From Mesostigma viride (Eukaryota; Streptophyta; Mesostigmatophyceae; Mesostigmatales; Mesostigmataceae), in contig RPFO01000448.1 in NCBI GenBank assembly GCA_009746045.1, positions 3,925,919 through 3,989,918 of the forward strand: DNA of 64,000 nucleotides, read 5' to 3'. The first letter of the stretch is position 1. The number at the start of each line of letters is the position of its first letter. This document shows, one piece after another, positions 53,028-64,000 of this stretch. Under the pieces are notes generated by a model. It made no database searches. It worked only from the letters and a program-made list of their open reading frames with translations, and was not told the origin of the DNA. The translations under genes were made by a program, and so were the position numbers.

Positions 53028-54430
53028 CGTTGCGGTTTTAAAGTATTGAGGGGGCGAAATCTAAGAAGAGGCCTGCGCGGTAAATGTTACACATGGATTG
53101 ACCCCTAATGTGGACATCTCTCGTGGATCAATGATATGGACCCGCCTCACTTTAGTGGGACAACATCTGCGTCACACAAAACAGGCTCACTCCCCCGCAA
53201 CGAACGGAGCAAAATAATTCTTATTGCAAGAGCCTGTCTGACGCGCCCACCCTCACTGGTGCCGTCACTGGTCGGGCATTTTGCTCATATTTTCCTTGTC
53301 TTGCTTCGACCCCGGCTGTATTTCGTTGCTTGGCGTGGCACTTCTAGATTATTTATCCACGTAATCCGCTTCACGGTTGCATCATACGGACGGAACGGCA
53401 AAAATTCTCTGAAGCAGGATGAAGTCGAGACTTTGATATCACAGTGGCTCCGCGTGGGACACAACAACAACAACAACGACGAATCGCATCCTGGCAAAGT
53501 GCAGCTTTCCGTTTCTCAGTCAAGAACGGGTTCGCCAGCATTCATCATCAAATCGATGCTGTGCTGTGCCAGAGGGCAGGAGCTAGGGCAGGTGCCCTGC
53601 CGGAATTCGAGCACTACAAGTCTACAACAGTCGAGACCGTAGATCATACGTGATACACGTCATGTATTTCGTCTTCTGGTTCCATATATAGCAAACGCTA
53701 CCATGGACACTACTGTCCAAAGCTGGTGCTGGCATGCGTAGCCGGCCATGGCTGCTGCGCGAACGGTCCGGCACAAACCCGGCAACCGGCCCCGCTGGCA
53801 TGTGCATACGACGTCCTTTCAGTTCATATCATGCCGAACGTGCGGGTCGATCGACGGCTATCATAATGTTAGTCTGAATCGGCGGCATGCCAGTCTCCGC
53901 TGTACTCATTGCAATGAAAATGTAAACACTAGCATTAGCTAGACTGAAGCGCATGACGGCACAATCATTGCCGCCTGGCCAGACGCGCCGGCAGCAGCAC
54001 ATGAAAGTTGTAATGTGCCACTTAATTAATTAATCAGTTCATTATTAACACGTGACGGCGTCACGTGGGTGCCAAGACAAAGTAAAGGAACCTTCAACCC
54101 CTATACACAACGAGGAGGGAGGGCGCCCTAGCTTCTCTCACTGCCACAAGTGGGCAGGCCACAGACGGAGCGCTCTATCCGCATTGGCGCCTGGGCGTTA
54201 CACTGTGGGTGCACCTGCAATACAACCATGCAATACCATAGGTAGGCTGACGCATAGCTTGTACTATAAAAAGGTAAGGTAGGCTCAAGACATCGGCAAA
54301 GGCGCAAGCTGATGGCCACAAGGAGTCAAAGCTAATCCACAGTACTAGAAAGCTTAGCGAATATCATTCCATGCTGTAATGCCTAAGCTATCCCGTTAGT
54401 CGATTGCCCCCATCTAGACAACTAGCTTGA
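53028..54430. other. Upstream region of the LETM1-like gene, no other gene
   Basis: About 1.4 kb without a recognisable protein-coding or RNA gene. It should contain the promoter and 5' UTR of the minus-strand gene, but I see no clear TATA box close to the start codon. Open frames here (for example 53136-53642) show no family resemblance. Confidence 0.5.
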
Positions 54431-54438
54431 ATGCTCTA

Positions 54439-55250
54439 TTATCCCAGGGGAGCCCGGGTGGGGGATCTACAGTTTGCTGTTGACATTAAGGTCCCCGCCC
54501 CGCCAGTACACTTGGGGCTTGTCGGGGCTGGTCTTGTGGCGGATGTAGTCGGGCCACTGGTCGCGACGTTGCTGCTGCTGGGCTGGCACCAGGTCGTCAT
54601 CAAGCGACCATGGGGAGTTCGCCAGCTTCTTGCGGCGAGAGAGGAACCAAACTTGGGCTGCGATATCGCTGAAGGCGAGGACCACTGGTGGGGGGCCAGC
54701 CTTGTCCGGTGGATGGGGCATGCAGCCCTGGTGTAGGCGCCCTGCAGTGCCTTTCCTTGCAGCTCCATGCGCACCAAGATCTGGGTCCTGAGCTCGTCCA
54801 GAAGAGAGTCTGGGTTCTCTCCCGGCTTCCTGTCAAAGCGCCTGAGTATGACCTGGCAGCGGCGGCGGTCGCGGTCAGTGGCCTTGCGGTGCTTGCCTCC
54901 CAGCTTCTGGAGCTTGGTGGTCAATGATGGCGGTGGTGGGAGAGGTTGCCTGTCGTGTGCCACTGGTCACGAGTCCATAAAATTCTGTCACTTGAGTGTG
55001 AATGTAGCTCCATGCGCACCAAGATCTGGGTCCTGAGCTCGTCCAGAAGAGAGTCTGGGTTCTCTCCCGGCTTCCTGTCAAAGCGCCTGAGTATGACCTG
55101 GCAGCGGCGGCGGTCGCGGTCAGTGGCCTTGCGGTGCTTGCCTCCCAGCTTCTGGAGCTTGGTGGTCAATGATGGCGGTGGTGGGAGAGGTTGCCTGTCG
55201 TGTGCCACTGGTCACGAGTCCATAAAATTCTGTCACTTGAGTGTGAATGT
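54439..55250 (-). mobile_element. LINE ORF1 fragment with internal duplication
   Basis: The minus strand encodes an RRM-type LINE ORF1 piece. It reads QVILRRFDRKPGEN, LLDELRTQILVRMELQGKAL, then in a second frame GPPPVVLAFSDI, FLSRRKKLANSPW, DDDLVPAQQQQRRDQW and VYWRGGDLNV. It corresponds to ORF1 at 14448 and 39870. A 245-bp segment is tandemly duplicated (separate entry). No ORF2 or 3' tail is attached. The order matches the ORF1 C-terminal half, so this is a fragment rather than a full half-LINE. Confidence 0.7.
54761..55250. repeat. Tandem duplication, 2 x 245 bp
   Basis: Bases 54761-55005 are repeated at 55006-55250, with no difference that I can see. The duplication includes part of the ORF1 coding stretch and the DNA upstream of it. 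Confidence 0.92.
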
Positions 55251-55334
55251 GCTAACACAGCGTGATATGCATGCATGACAGTCTGCAACTGTCTATAGAT
55301 CTGCTAGATCAATTACTCGCCGCATCTGTAACTA

Positions 55335-55375
55335 AGTACTTGCGTGTCATGCGCATGGCCATGCCACGGAGTACT
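55335..55375. repeat. AGTACT-flanked hairpin repeat (one of four related copies)
   Basis: Inverted arms starting AGTACT with a gtcatgcgcatgg core. Near-identical copies lie at 39350-39390 and 43263-43303, and a divergent one at about 13785-13833. In three of them a gtaa/taag repeat abuts the left arm, so on the minus strand the hairpin is followed by TTAC repeats, as expected for a LINE 3' end. Confidence 0.75.
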
Positions 55376-55749
55376 ATGCTAATCTCATTAGAAAAACAAT
55401 TACACGGAAGTTACAAATATCGTCTGCATCAATGCCGTCTGCGATAAGCATTTGTAACTACATTCACTACATCTCATATATTTGCATTTGCAATTGTGAT
55501 TGAGGAAGTGTAATTGACCTCGCCACGCAAGTGGGGCCGGCATGCAAGCTGCTCCATGCACTACACAATTGGTTCTTGTCCAGAACTAAAGTTTGTAGTA
55601 ATCCTGGCTGGACACCCCTGATCCGGGCCAGTCAGTACGTACTAGGTAGAGCCTGTACGTATAGATTGCGATGGCGATAGTGGAATTTGCTGCTAGTGCA
55701 CAGCTAGCATGCAGGCACTTCAGTCCTCACATCTCATAGGTGGTATTAA

Positions 55750-56930
55750 AAATTAAATTAAATTATAACATGCCTCCGTTGGGAGATCATGTAGCACATA
55801 TTCCATGATGGATGGGGTGGAGGAAGCCGCGTAATCGAACTATCCTAACTCTAACACTATACTTTTCGTCCGAGGGTGGTAAAAAGCATCCGAGGCGTAA
55901 ATTACGAGGTCTTATCTTACTACCTAGATCCGAGGCGTGAGATCCAACGCCGTAATCATTACGACGTCGTAGGATGATAGGTAGTAATTTTACTAGCCGT
56001 AAGTAGAAGTAACGTTACGACTGCACATCTTTGGTAGTACATTACCGACAGCGTAAATTACCGCGACGGGTCTTGGTTGGTAATCTACCACCTGTAGATT
56101 AGGTGCCAGTGATCCGATGCTGTAAGATACGTTTCAGTAAGTTACTTCGGGGATCTTTGCCTGTACACGGCCAGATGGATAATTATATTGTAATGGAGAA
56201 GTGGGAGAACGTGCGTGTCTATTAGCAAATGCAGCGAAATATAAAAATGTAGTTATCAGCCTTTTTCGCCTATTCAGCAGTTGTCGTTGTCGGCCGTTGT
56301 CATTAAGCGGCTATAGATTATGTGTGCTGGGGCCGGTGAAAAGACGCTAGCAAAGTTCGTCTGAATGGCGTCCAATGGAGGGGATTTTATTCTTAGTGGA
56401 TTGTTGGACGAGGAGAAGGCGAGGTTGCTGGCGGAGAATGCGAAAGAGCAGAGGGAAGCAGCGGAAGCCGTGCGTGGAAGATGAGGTAACGGGATGGAGT
56501 GTGGGCCCTGGCTTCTGGTTATGAAATGATGGCGGTTGCAGGCCAGCCGTGCTCGCTGGTAATGGGTGCGTGGTGTTGAAATCCAAGTTCTGCGCATATT
56601 CTGTTCTTTGGTCAATGATTGAAGGGATGTCGCCTTGTTTTATTTTTGTGCATCTGCGTCCCGTCGTGACTGCCTCGTCATGGACGCCCAGGCGTAGAAG
56701 TTCGAACGAGGGAATGAATTTTACTAGCTGCTATCTAGTCTAGAAAATCCTAACTACACTACTCATCAAAACGCCGCCTCCGCTTGGGGGGAGGGGGCTT
56801 GCCCACAGGGTCGGGGGTGTGCGCCTTGACAATCCTCTTCCACCGCGTCTTGTCCTGCATGGCAGTCCAAAGACGGGAGAGAGAGTGGATGCGGTGCTCA
56901 AACTGGGCTGGGACCACTTAGGTCGTCCAG
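55750..56930 (-). mobile_element. LINE 3' end fragment (minus), interrupted
   Basis: A LINE C-terminal coding tail reads MQDKTRWKRIVKAH then KPPPPKRRRR on the minus strand at about 56905-56765, related to the tail at 39063-39160. The matching 3' tip (CTCCGTTGGGAG on plus, 55774-55785, followed by aatttaat on the minus strand) lies about 1 kb further. The DNA between (about 55860-56700) is unexplained, so the link between the two pieces is tentative. Confidence 0.45.
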
Positions 56931-57198
56931 CAACATCTGGTATATGTAGGTGGTATATTATATGTAGGGTAATAGGTGGTATATGAGGATTATATCCCCT
57001 TCTCTCTATTAACTATATCAAGGACTATGATGCCAGATCTCCTTTGCGGCCGTTCCGAGCTTGGCACTGGATTCCTTGTCCACACCGCCGCGTCGCTGCA
57101 GCAACACGATGTTTTCTGGCCAGCATATACGCGGGCTTTTGGTTCCCGCCGCACATTCGAAAGTGCTGTCCTCCGGATCGATTTTTGCCTTTCATTAA

Positions 57199-57425
57199 TT
57201 AATTAATTAAACACGTGCTCCCGTTGGGGAGTCTCAGAGCACCGAAGTGCTTTTAATCCCTGTGTGTGCACAACAGGAGAAAGGGCAGAGACCCCCAGTC
57301 TCCTTCATGCCAAAGGCATGCCACAGCTGCGTTCGGGCGCGCCAGCTGAACGGACACGCTAACGATCTGGCAATTTGCCTTTCAGCACCGTGTGCAGTTC
57401 TTGGACGTTTGCATGGAAACATTAA
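57199..57425 (-). mobile_element. Short element with LINE-type tail, possible SINE
   Basis: About 190 bp of unique sequence on the minus strand runs into gactccccaacgggagcac (hairpin 57218-57231) and an aattaatt tail. It abuts the tail of another LINE fragment at 57430. I find no clear tRNA-like box A/B, so it could be either a SINE borrowing the LINE tail or a 5'-truncated LINE. Confidence 0.45.
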
Positions 57426-57429
57426 TTAA

Positions 57430-57815
57430 TTAATTAGACTCGTGCTCCCGTTGGGGAGTCACGGAGCATTAACCCCGATGGATGGATGGGTGGCCGGGTG
57501 CAAACAATCCTACCGGTCTTAGAAGCTATCTACATCAGCTACCTACGGCATCTATCTAACAGCATTACTACCTACAACATCTATCTATACAGCACTGGCG
57601 TGCCTCCCACGGGTTTGTACACGCGGGTGCTTCCCCACAGGGGGGGCTCGTTGTCCTAGAGCTATGACCTGGGCCCACTTGGCCTTGTCCATGATCATCT
57701 TCGTCCAAATCACGGAGAGGCCTAGCCCCCCCATGCATGTCCTCTACTAGCTGTTCTTTGAAGGTGCGGGCCTTGCGGCGTCTAACATCACTGGGCCCGG
57801 CCCACGTCAGGAGGT
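57430..57815 (-). mobile_element. APE-type LINE 3' fragment
   Basis: The minus strand reads the C-terminal tail LLTWAGPSDVRRRKARTFKE (about 57815-57750), then a 3' UTR with accggtagg, (CATC)n and the hairpin (57445-57458), ending in a ttaatt tail. It matches the tail of the LINE at 41104-43147. 5'-truncated. Confidence 0.75.
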
Positions 57816-58029
57816 TGGAAACATGCCATGGCTAACGTCGGTAATGAATGACTGGCTAGACCTTTTCAGTGGTTTTACATTTGCGGGTATTTCCTCGTAC
57901 ATGGTGGGAGAGCAACCGCAGCAATGGTGCCTCACCACTAGACACTAGTTTTCTCACTTCAGACACTCCCGGCCAGTTAGGCTCGAAACACACGCCCTGA
58001 TCAAGCAAGCTGTTAAACCGGCCCCACCG

Positions 58030-58342
58030 TCTAGGTCATTAATTAATTAATTAGGATCATATCTCCGTTGGGAATATATGTAGCACATATCCCAGAGAAG
58101 GGGCATATGACATTCTAAGCTACTTCCTGCAAGGGTGGGAATGTGAACAACCCTTGCTCTAGGTGCACCAAGGGCACCTGCACCACCAGAGCTATCAAGC
58201 TCAACCCAACTAAGGGGAGCCGGCCTGTCATGCCGGGGGGGATCAGATCATCATGGCTATACAAGAGCTAGAGCGTGGCATCTCAGCAGAGAGCAGCTCT
58301 CTGCATGGGCACAGCATAACTAGATAAAGCTAGGCATCATCT
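58030..58342 (-). mobile_element. LINE 3' UTR fragment, same family as 14448-15903
   Basis: Read on the minus strand this matches about 15570-15905, including gagagcagctctctgc, the run of G/C beside atcatgg, and the tail with hairpin (58063-58074) and aattaatt repeat. It contains the 3' UTR only. Confidence 0.75.
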
Positions 58343-58397
58343 GGAGTCTCCCGACGGAGGCATGTTATAATTTAATTTTTTTAAAAAATTAATCTGG

Positions 58398-59100
58398 TGT
58401 AACAACCAAATGTTACATCCAAAGTTTTCCTACTGTTGAATCTTATTATGAGTTCTTTAGGACAATTATTTGAGAAGTTAGGAGGCTTCGACGTCTGATA
58501 GATATTGGGCCTGTTGAGATCTGTCGAATCTATTGTTCTACCCTCATTGGTCGTGGCCTGATCCACGTAGGGTACTTTGCATGGTGTTGTTTAGTCAGTC
58601 AAAGATTCTCTGCAGTACCGTTGTACCTGGTGGATTTGGTTCCAGGTCCTTGAGATTTCGTATGTGCTGGCTTTGTGTTGTGTGGAGGATTCGGAGGCTA
58701 AGATCTTATCTTGAGTGATCCTCACTTTTGATTGGTCCTTCCGGGTTAGGGTTGGATGGATGCTGCGTGCACGATGACTTTTATCCTGTTTGGGGCGGCC
58801 GTGCATGTGTGCGTACGTGAGAGCTAAAGCTATGGTGTAATTCAAGGGTTTCCTTGTTTCATCAATCAAACAACCCTTGCCAAAAGTCAACTATAACTTC
58901 AACAGATAGTCGACTTGGATATAACTTGTCTGTTGTGTCTAACAAGGGTGGGGACTCATTCCCTTAACTGTTGAAGATCCATCTTCATTGCTTCTCTGGA
59001 CGTGAAGTTATCTGTCGCGACTCCAACCCAGGTATAAAGATCTTTTCACGCTAATGTTGATACTGAGGCTGTTGCAAACACAACATTTTTAGTCGTTACA
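58398..59100 (+). repeat. Ty3/gypsy-like fossil, 5' LTR (703 bp)
   Basis: It begins TGTAAC and ends GTTACA, a short inverted repeat with the TG...CA ends of LTRs. Directly after it (59102) comes tggtatcggag, close to the initiator-tRNA-Met primer-binding site of many Ty3/gypsy elements. The partner LTR is outside the window, so identity between LTRs, and hence age, cannot be judged. Confidence 0.75.
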
Positions 59101-62100
59101 TTGGTATCGGAGGTTTCTACCTAGGTGTTGGTTGTCTTGACAGTATTAGTTCACGATTAACAATGGAATTCTTGCCAGACCCAGAGAGGGTACGTTATGC
59201 TGTGTATTCGGACAGTTCTTAAGAGTGTGACTCATCCTTATGTGACAGTCTTGCTCTGAGAACTGCCTTGAGCCCATAAGTCTCTAACGTTCCCCAGTCC
59301 GGCATGCGCGACCCATGGAGTGATGAGTAACCCGGAGACACAACCACCGTTATCAAGTAAGAGAGTTGAAGATGCAACCACATCTTTAGCAGCTCAACGG
59401 ACGACCGGTGATGAAAGGGTTTCATCATCTACTCCCAGACGTCAACTATTTGGAGATACCACCTTAATGTCTGCTTCCCGCAGATATTCGCTGTCGGTCG
59501 GCCCAAAGTTCTCCATCTTGCCCCTCGGTGTGCAACCAGGCGAGCCCTCCCTGCGTGGCATTGGTAGAGGTGTACCACGGTTCTCCAACGTGGGGACACG
59601 CGTTCGCCAGCACCCGAATACGGTTCGGCTATTCGTTTTGGCTACAACACGGTGCCGGGGCGAGACGGCACTCGGCTAGCGGCTGACGAGCTGACAGCGG
59701 AGAAAATTCGATTACAACATGAACGTGAGGAAGCTGCGAGAGCTAGAAGTGTGGCGGAAGCGCTGGAGAAGAGTGTGGGTAGGACTATTGCGCGTGTGCA
59801 GCAACTTGAGTCGCAAGGGCAGGCGGGCGATGGAGAGTCTGTTTTCGTGGATCAACCGTCTCCAACACTGGGTATACGAGGGTATATGCGGTTGACGCTC
59901 CTTTTGTTGATGAAGGGACAGATGCACAGGGGCATGAGCCTCCACGGCTCTCGGTGGCTGCGACATTGTCGGAGAATCAGAATGCACCACACGCCCCAGT
60001 GATGGAGCTCACGTCTTTGTATCCTCGTACTGTTCCTTTTCCTAAGGTGGAGTCGGTAGACAAGCTATCGCTGACCAACCTTACCCATCGCAGCTTCGAC
60101 CATTTCTCCACCAAGTTTCAGGATGTCTTCGCTATCCACTTCGCCAACTATGGGCCCAAGGCAGAGGAACGTCTCACGATGGACATCCAGAAGAGAATGG
60201 TTAGGCAGCGGATGAGCGACAGTGCCAGCGACCGTTTTGATGAGTTTTTGCGTTCTGTGGCTGGACGTGCGTGTACCGACCTCCCCTCTCTCCTATTGGG
60301 CTTTCGCCGGTTTCTGTTACCCCAGGATCAGCTTCGCATGGATCGGGACGCACTGGCTAACTGTACGCAGGCTGGTTTGACGCTGCCACAGTTCGTGGAG
60401 CAATTCACCAACCTTAGAGCCAAGATTCCCAATGCTCTGACGCAGAGGCACTTCACAGACTACTGCATGGCATGGCTCCACACGTGCGACTGGATGTGGA
60501 CAAGCACTTCTCCCAGTTCGACTACGTGGATTGGCAATGGGACAAGGTGTTGTCTTATGTGCTTACCCTTTGTCGTGTGCCTGCTTTTTCTGTCAAGTGG
60601 GAACCTGTGGCCACGCCAGTGCCACCCATCAAGAAGTCCCTGAACCAGCTGGATGACCTCCTGGGGGAACTCAATGCATTGGATCCCACCCAGGGTAACT
60701 GTTTTATCTGCAACCAGCCAGGTCACTTTGCACGGGACTGCCCTAGACGGGACCAGTTTCCCCCTGCCACGAGAGGACCTTTTGGCGCCCTGCCATCTCC
60801 CAGGCCACCCAACCTTCCTCCTGGCGTTCCTGCTGGCGATCACCGGATGCAGCCAGGGTTCCAGCCCAACTTCCAGCCCTCTGGGAGGTTCCAGTCCCGC
60901 GCTAGGCCCTTCAGCAGACAGGATAAGCGTAGGATGGTGAACGCTCTCATGCAGCTGCTGGCAGATGAGGAGGATGGGGGGACGAGGATGAGCCTCCAGC
61001 ACCACCTGAGCAGCTTCCACCATCGGGCAGTGGAGCATCCCCAGACCCACCTGAGTCAAAAAACTAGTTGGGTCCCCAGGTCATCCTTCTGTCATGGCCA
61101 GGTCTGACCTGCCTGCTGTTGACGTTAGGCCAGTGAACACTGTGGGTGCTTCTGACCCTGCTGTCCCTGTGGGTCCTCCTGTACCAGGTCACTTACTCAA
61201 GTTTCAGGCTAGGCTCCTCAACGTGCCAGTCCCCTTGGCTCAGCCAGCTTGCTTGTTTATGATTGATTCTGGTGCTGGCAGTAATTATATTGCTGCATCC
61301 TTGGTGCAGGAGCTGAAGTTGCCTGTGTTGGCCCACCCCACACCTGTCATGGTGCAGTATTCTGATGGCAGGAGAAGCTGCTCACCTGGCTATGTGCAGC
61401 TCATCTTCCAAGTTTGTTCATCCCAGACTTTGGAAGTGACAGCAGATGTCATTCCCCTCACGGCAGCGGATGTGATTTTGGGGATCCCATGGTTGTCTGA
61501 CACCAATCCTGCTATTTCTTGGCCTGACAGGGTGGTCCAGTTCAAGGATGGGACAGTGTGGGATGCTACCTGTGTGTTGCCAGGGGGGAGAAGAACAGCC
61601 ACTGAGTGCTGTTCCACACAGACAGCTGTCAATGATGGCAAGGGAGGGGAAGCAGGTGCGAAAGGGGTGGATCAAGAGCCGACTTTGGAGGAGAAACGGG
61701 CTGCCCTACTGAAGCATGTGTGGTCTGCCAAGCATACTCTGTCTTATTTGGCCACCTATCCAGTGGAACACATCTTTTTCCTGCATTTGGTGCCTAATGA
61801 ACCTGAGTCTGCTAGTGGTCATTCTGTCAATGCTGTCAGTTCTACTGTCACCACTGAGCAACAACAGCAGCATGATGCCTTGTTGGACAGGTATGGAGCC
61901 ATCTTTGAGGACAAGATGCCCCAGTATCCTCCTGAGGGACCCATCACACATGTCATCAAGTTGGTAGAGGGTGCTCGTCCTCCTTTGTGCCTATGTACAG
62001 GATGGGCCCTGCAGAGATGGCAGAGCTGAAGACCATACTTATTGGCCTGTTGGAGGCTGGTCTGATCCTCCCAGCTAACAGTCCTTTCAGTTCTGGGTGT

Positions 62101-64000
62101 TTGCTTGTACCCAAGCATGATGGGGGGTGGAGGTTGTGCATTGACCTGAGGGGACTGAACAAGGTGACTGTCAAGTCCAGGTACCCTCTGCCCAGAATTG
62201 ATGAGTTGCTGGAGAGGACTGCAGGAGCTGCCTTCTTTACCAAGTTTGACCTCAGGCATGCTTTCTGGCAGATCAGGGTGGCTACTGAGGACATCCCCAA
62301 GACGGCCTTTTCTACCCCATGGGGACAGTTCCAGTGGACAGTAATGCCCATGGGTGCCTCTAACAGTCCTGCCACTATGCAGATGTTTGTCAATGCCATC
62401 TTTGGCCACCTGACTGGAAATGCCCTGCCCCAGATCTCACCTGACCTTCGCAACCCCAGGTTCAAGGACATTGCCCACTTGTGTGACACTACCAGGGTGG
62501 TCTTCAGGACTTGTGTGGTCGTCTACCTGGACGACATTCTGGTACACTCTCGTACCTTCAGGGAGCACCTGGAGAACGTGGAGGAGGTCCTTAAGGTGAT
62601 CCATCAGTATCATCTGTCGGTGAAGAGGTCCAAGGTGGAGTGGGGCCAAGAGGTGAAGTTTCTGGGCTACCAGCTGAGCGCTGCAGGTATGACTCCTGAG
62701 GCCAGCAAGGTCTCTGCTGTTTTGGAGTGGCCTGTGTTGAAGTCAGCTCAGGATGTCAGATCCTTTCTGGGCCTGGTGGGCTGGTACCGACGGTTCATTC
62801 CCTGACATGGCGGCCATCTCTGGTCCCCTGTTAGCCCTGCTCAAGAAGGATGTCCCTTTGAATGGACTGCAGCATGCCAGCAAGCTTTTGATGTGTTGAA
62901 GCAGAAGCTTACCACTGCTCCCTTGTTGGTGGGCCCCAACCCAGACTTGCCATACCAGGTTAGGTCTGACGCCTCACAGGGTGCTATTGGTGCAGTACTA
63001 ATGCAAGATCATGGTAAGGGCCCTCAACCAGTGGAATACATGTCCAGGAGTATGACGTCTGCAGAACGTAACTACCCTGTTCATGAGCAAGAGCTGTTGG
63101 GATTGGTGGTGGCCTGTCACAAGTGGGAACACCTACTGAAGGGGGCCCAGTTTTCTGTGGCCAGCAGCGCCAGAGATGGGCAGGGCAACGAGTCTATTAC
63201 CCTGATGACTGACCACAGGCCCTTGGTACATGTGTTGGAACAGACCCGGATGAGTAAGAGGATGGCTGGATGGATGGAGTTCCTGGGGGGGTTTGGACCT
63301 TTCTCTGTGAGGTACATTCCTGGTACGCAGAATGTGGTGCCTGACGCCCTGTCCAGGAGGAGGGATTTGATGGGAAGTTTTCATGAGGACTTGGACATCT
63401 GTGCTGCCCTGATTTCTGTGGTAGAGTGTGGAGCCTTGACTAGAGCTCAGGCCAACAACCAGAAGGTTTCTCAACTGTTGACACCACCTGTAGGGAATAA
63501 CGGTGGTCCCGTGATGCTCATCGACCAGGGCTCTGTCCCAGAGTTGACAGGCGTCCAGGAGGGTGTCCAGTCACTGTCTGACAGTCTTAGGAGAAGTCCT
63601 GAAGGTGTGGTGCCCACTCCCACAGAGCAGCCAGGTGAGGGAGGCCCTGCTAGGCGCAGCAGAGGTAGGCCCAGGAAGTGGGTCATGGACCCTGTGTTGG
63701 TAGGCCGGTCCAAGGTGTTGGCCTCTCAGGTGATGGCAAGGTCAAAAGGGCCTATAGCTACTACTGTCTCATCCAAGCAGTTGGTGGCTAGCCCTGGGCA
63801 GGAAGAGGAGATGCAGATGCAGCCCCTGGGACCTGACAAGGACCTGGTGTTGCCTAACCCTTTAAATATTTCCCTGCTGGACGTCATCAAGGCCTTCACC
63901 AAGACGGAGGACATGGCTACTGCAGCTATCCAGAGGGGCAACTTTGGCAATAGACCTGTAGAATACTGGGAGGGCGTTCTGTATGTTCACACTCATGATG
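58398..64000 (+). mobile_element. Ty3/gypsy-like retroelement fossil, left part
   Basis: After the 5' LTR and primer-binding site come, in order, a gag region (about 59900-61050) with a CCHC knuckle (CFICNQPGHFARDC, about 60700), a retropepsin region (IDSGAGSNYI, about 61262), a gypsy-type reverse transcriptase (about 62000-62800, with VYLDDILV) and an RNase H region (about 62960-63350, ending PDALSRR). From 63360 to the window edge is further coding-like sequence of uncertain identity; no integrase is reached. The element continues to the right. It looks broken, with roughly half a dozen interruptions in the visible part. Assignment to Ty3/gypsy is secure from the RT and primer-binding site. 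Confidence 0.8.

Noticed and set aside
53136-53642. 168-codon plus-strand frame as a gene upstream of the LETM1-like gene
   Set aside because: No recognisable domain, no supporting splice structure, and it lies where the promoter of the minus-strand gene should be.
1-64000. tRNA genes
   Set aside because: I looked for cloverleaf-like patterns with a GGTTCGAATCC-type box and found no convincing candidate by eye; a model search would be needed to exclude one.

Overview
The window is nuclear DNA of a eukaryote, most likely an alga of the green lineage. It holds one intron-rich host gene (11 exons, all GT-AG) for a LETM1-domain protein with a plastid-type leader, a degenerate plant-type telomere-like stretch in one of its introns, and otherwise almost only transposable elements and their debris. 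There are no bacterial operons, CRISPR arrays or phage genes. The species call is inference.

Layout. 1-2760: right part of a Ty1/copia-like fossil. 3040-9704 (minus): an APE-type LINE with three 168-bp monomers at its 5' end, ORF1, and ORF2 (endonuclease then reverse transcriptase), split by an 8-bp-TSD DNA element (4151-5276) that itself carries a TTA-TSD foldback MITE (4657-5037). 10478-12591 (plus): a 5'-truncated LINE of a second clade, split by a hAT element (10756-12065). 12604-16702: pyrimidine-rich DNA and several LINE fragments. 16719-27587 (minus): a 10.9-kb LINE with PHD, RING and C2H2 fingers ahead of its reverse transcriptase and a restriction-like endonuclease at its C-terminus. 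Its 5' end is an array of 23 near-identical 230/231-bp monomers, and the whole unit, array included, is bracketed by a 9-bp target duplication. 27610-29263: a second, nearly identical but truncated copy. 29271-32880 (minus): an APE-type LINE relic hit by a second hAT element (30435-31829), which was hit in turn by a 171-bp LINE tail. 33200-35152: LINE fragments ending in (GTCC)28. 35153-38600: no genes, including a 1.3-kb GGT-rich tract. 38606-43811: LINE pieces inside a 1.85-kb tandem duplication later split by another LINE.

44357-53027 (minus): the host gene, 702 codons over 8.7 kb, with a MITE in intron 10. 54439-58340: LINE ORF1 and 3'-end fragments, including a 245-bp tandem duplication. 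58398-64000: left part of a Ty3/gypsy-like fossil with a 703-bp LTR.

The main biological signal is in the LINEs. Two unrelated clades carry tandem monomers exactly upstream of their first ORF. The zinc-finger clade lands at TATATA in all five copies whose ends can be read. Many LINE tails end in a small CTCCC-loop-GGGAG hairpin followed by TTAA-type repeats rather than poly(A).
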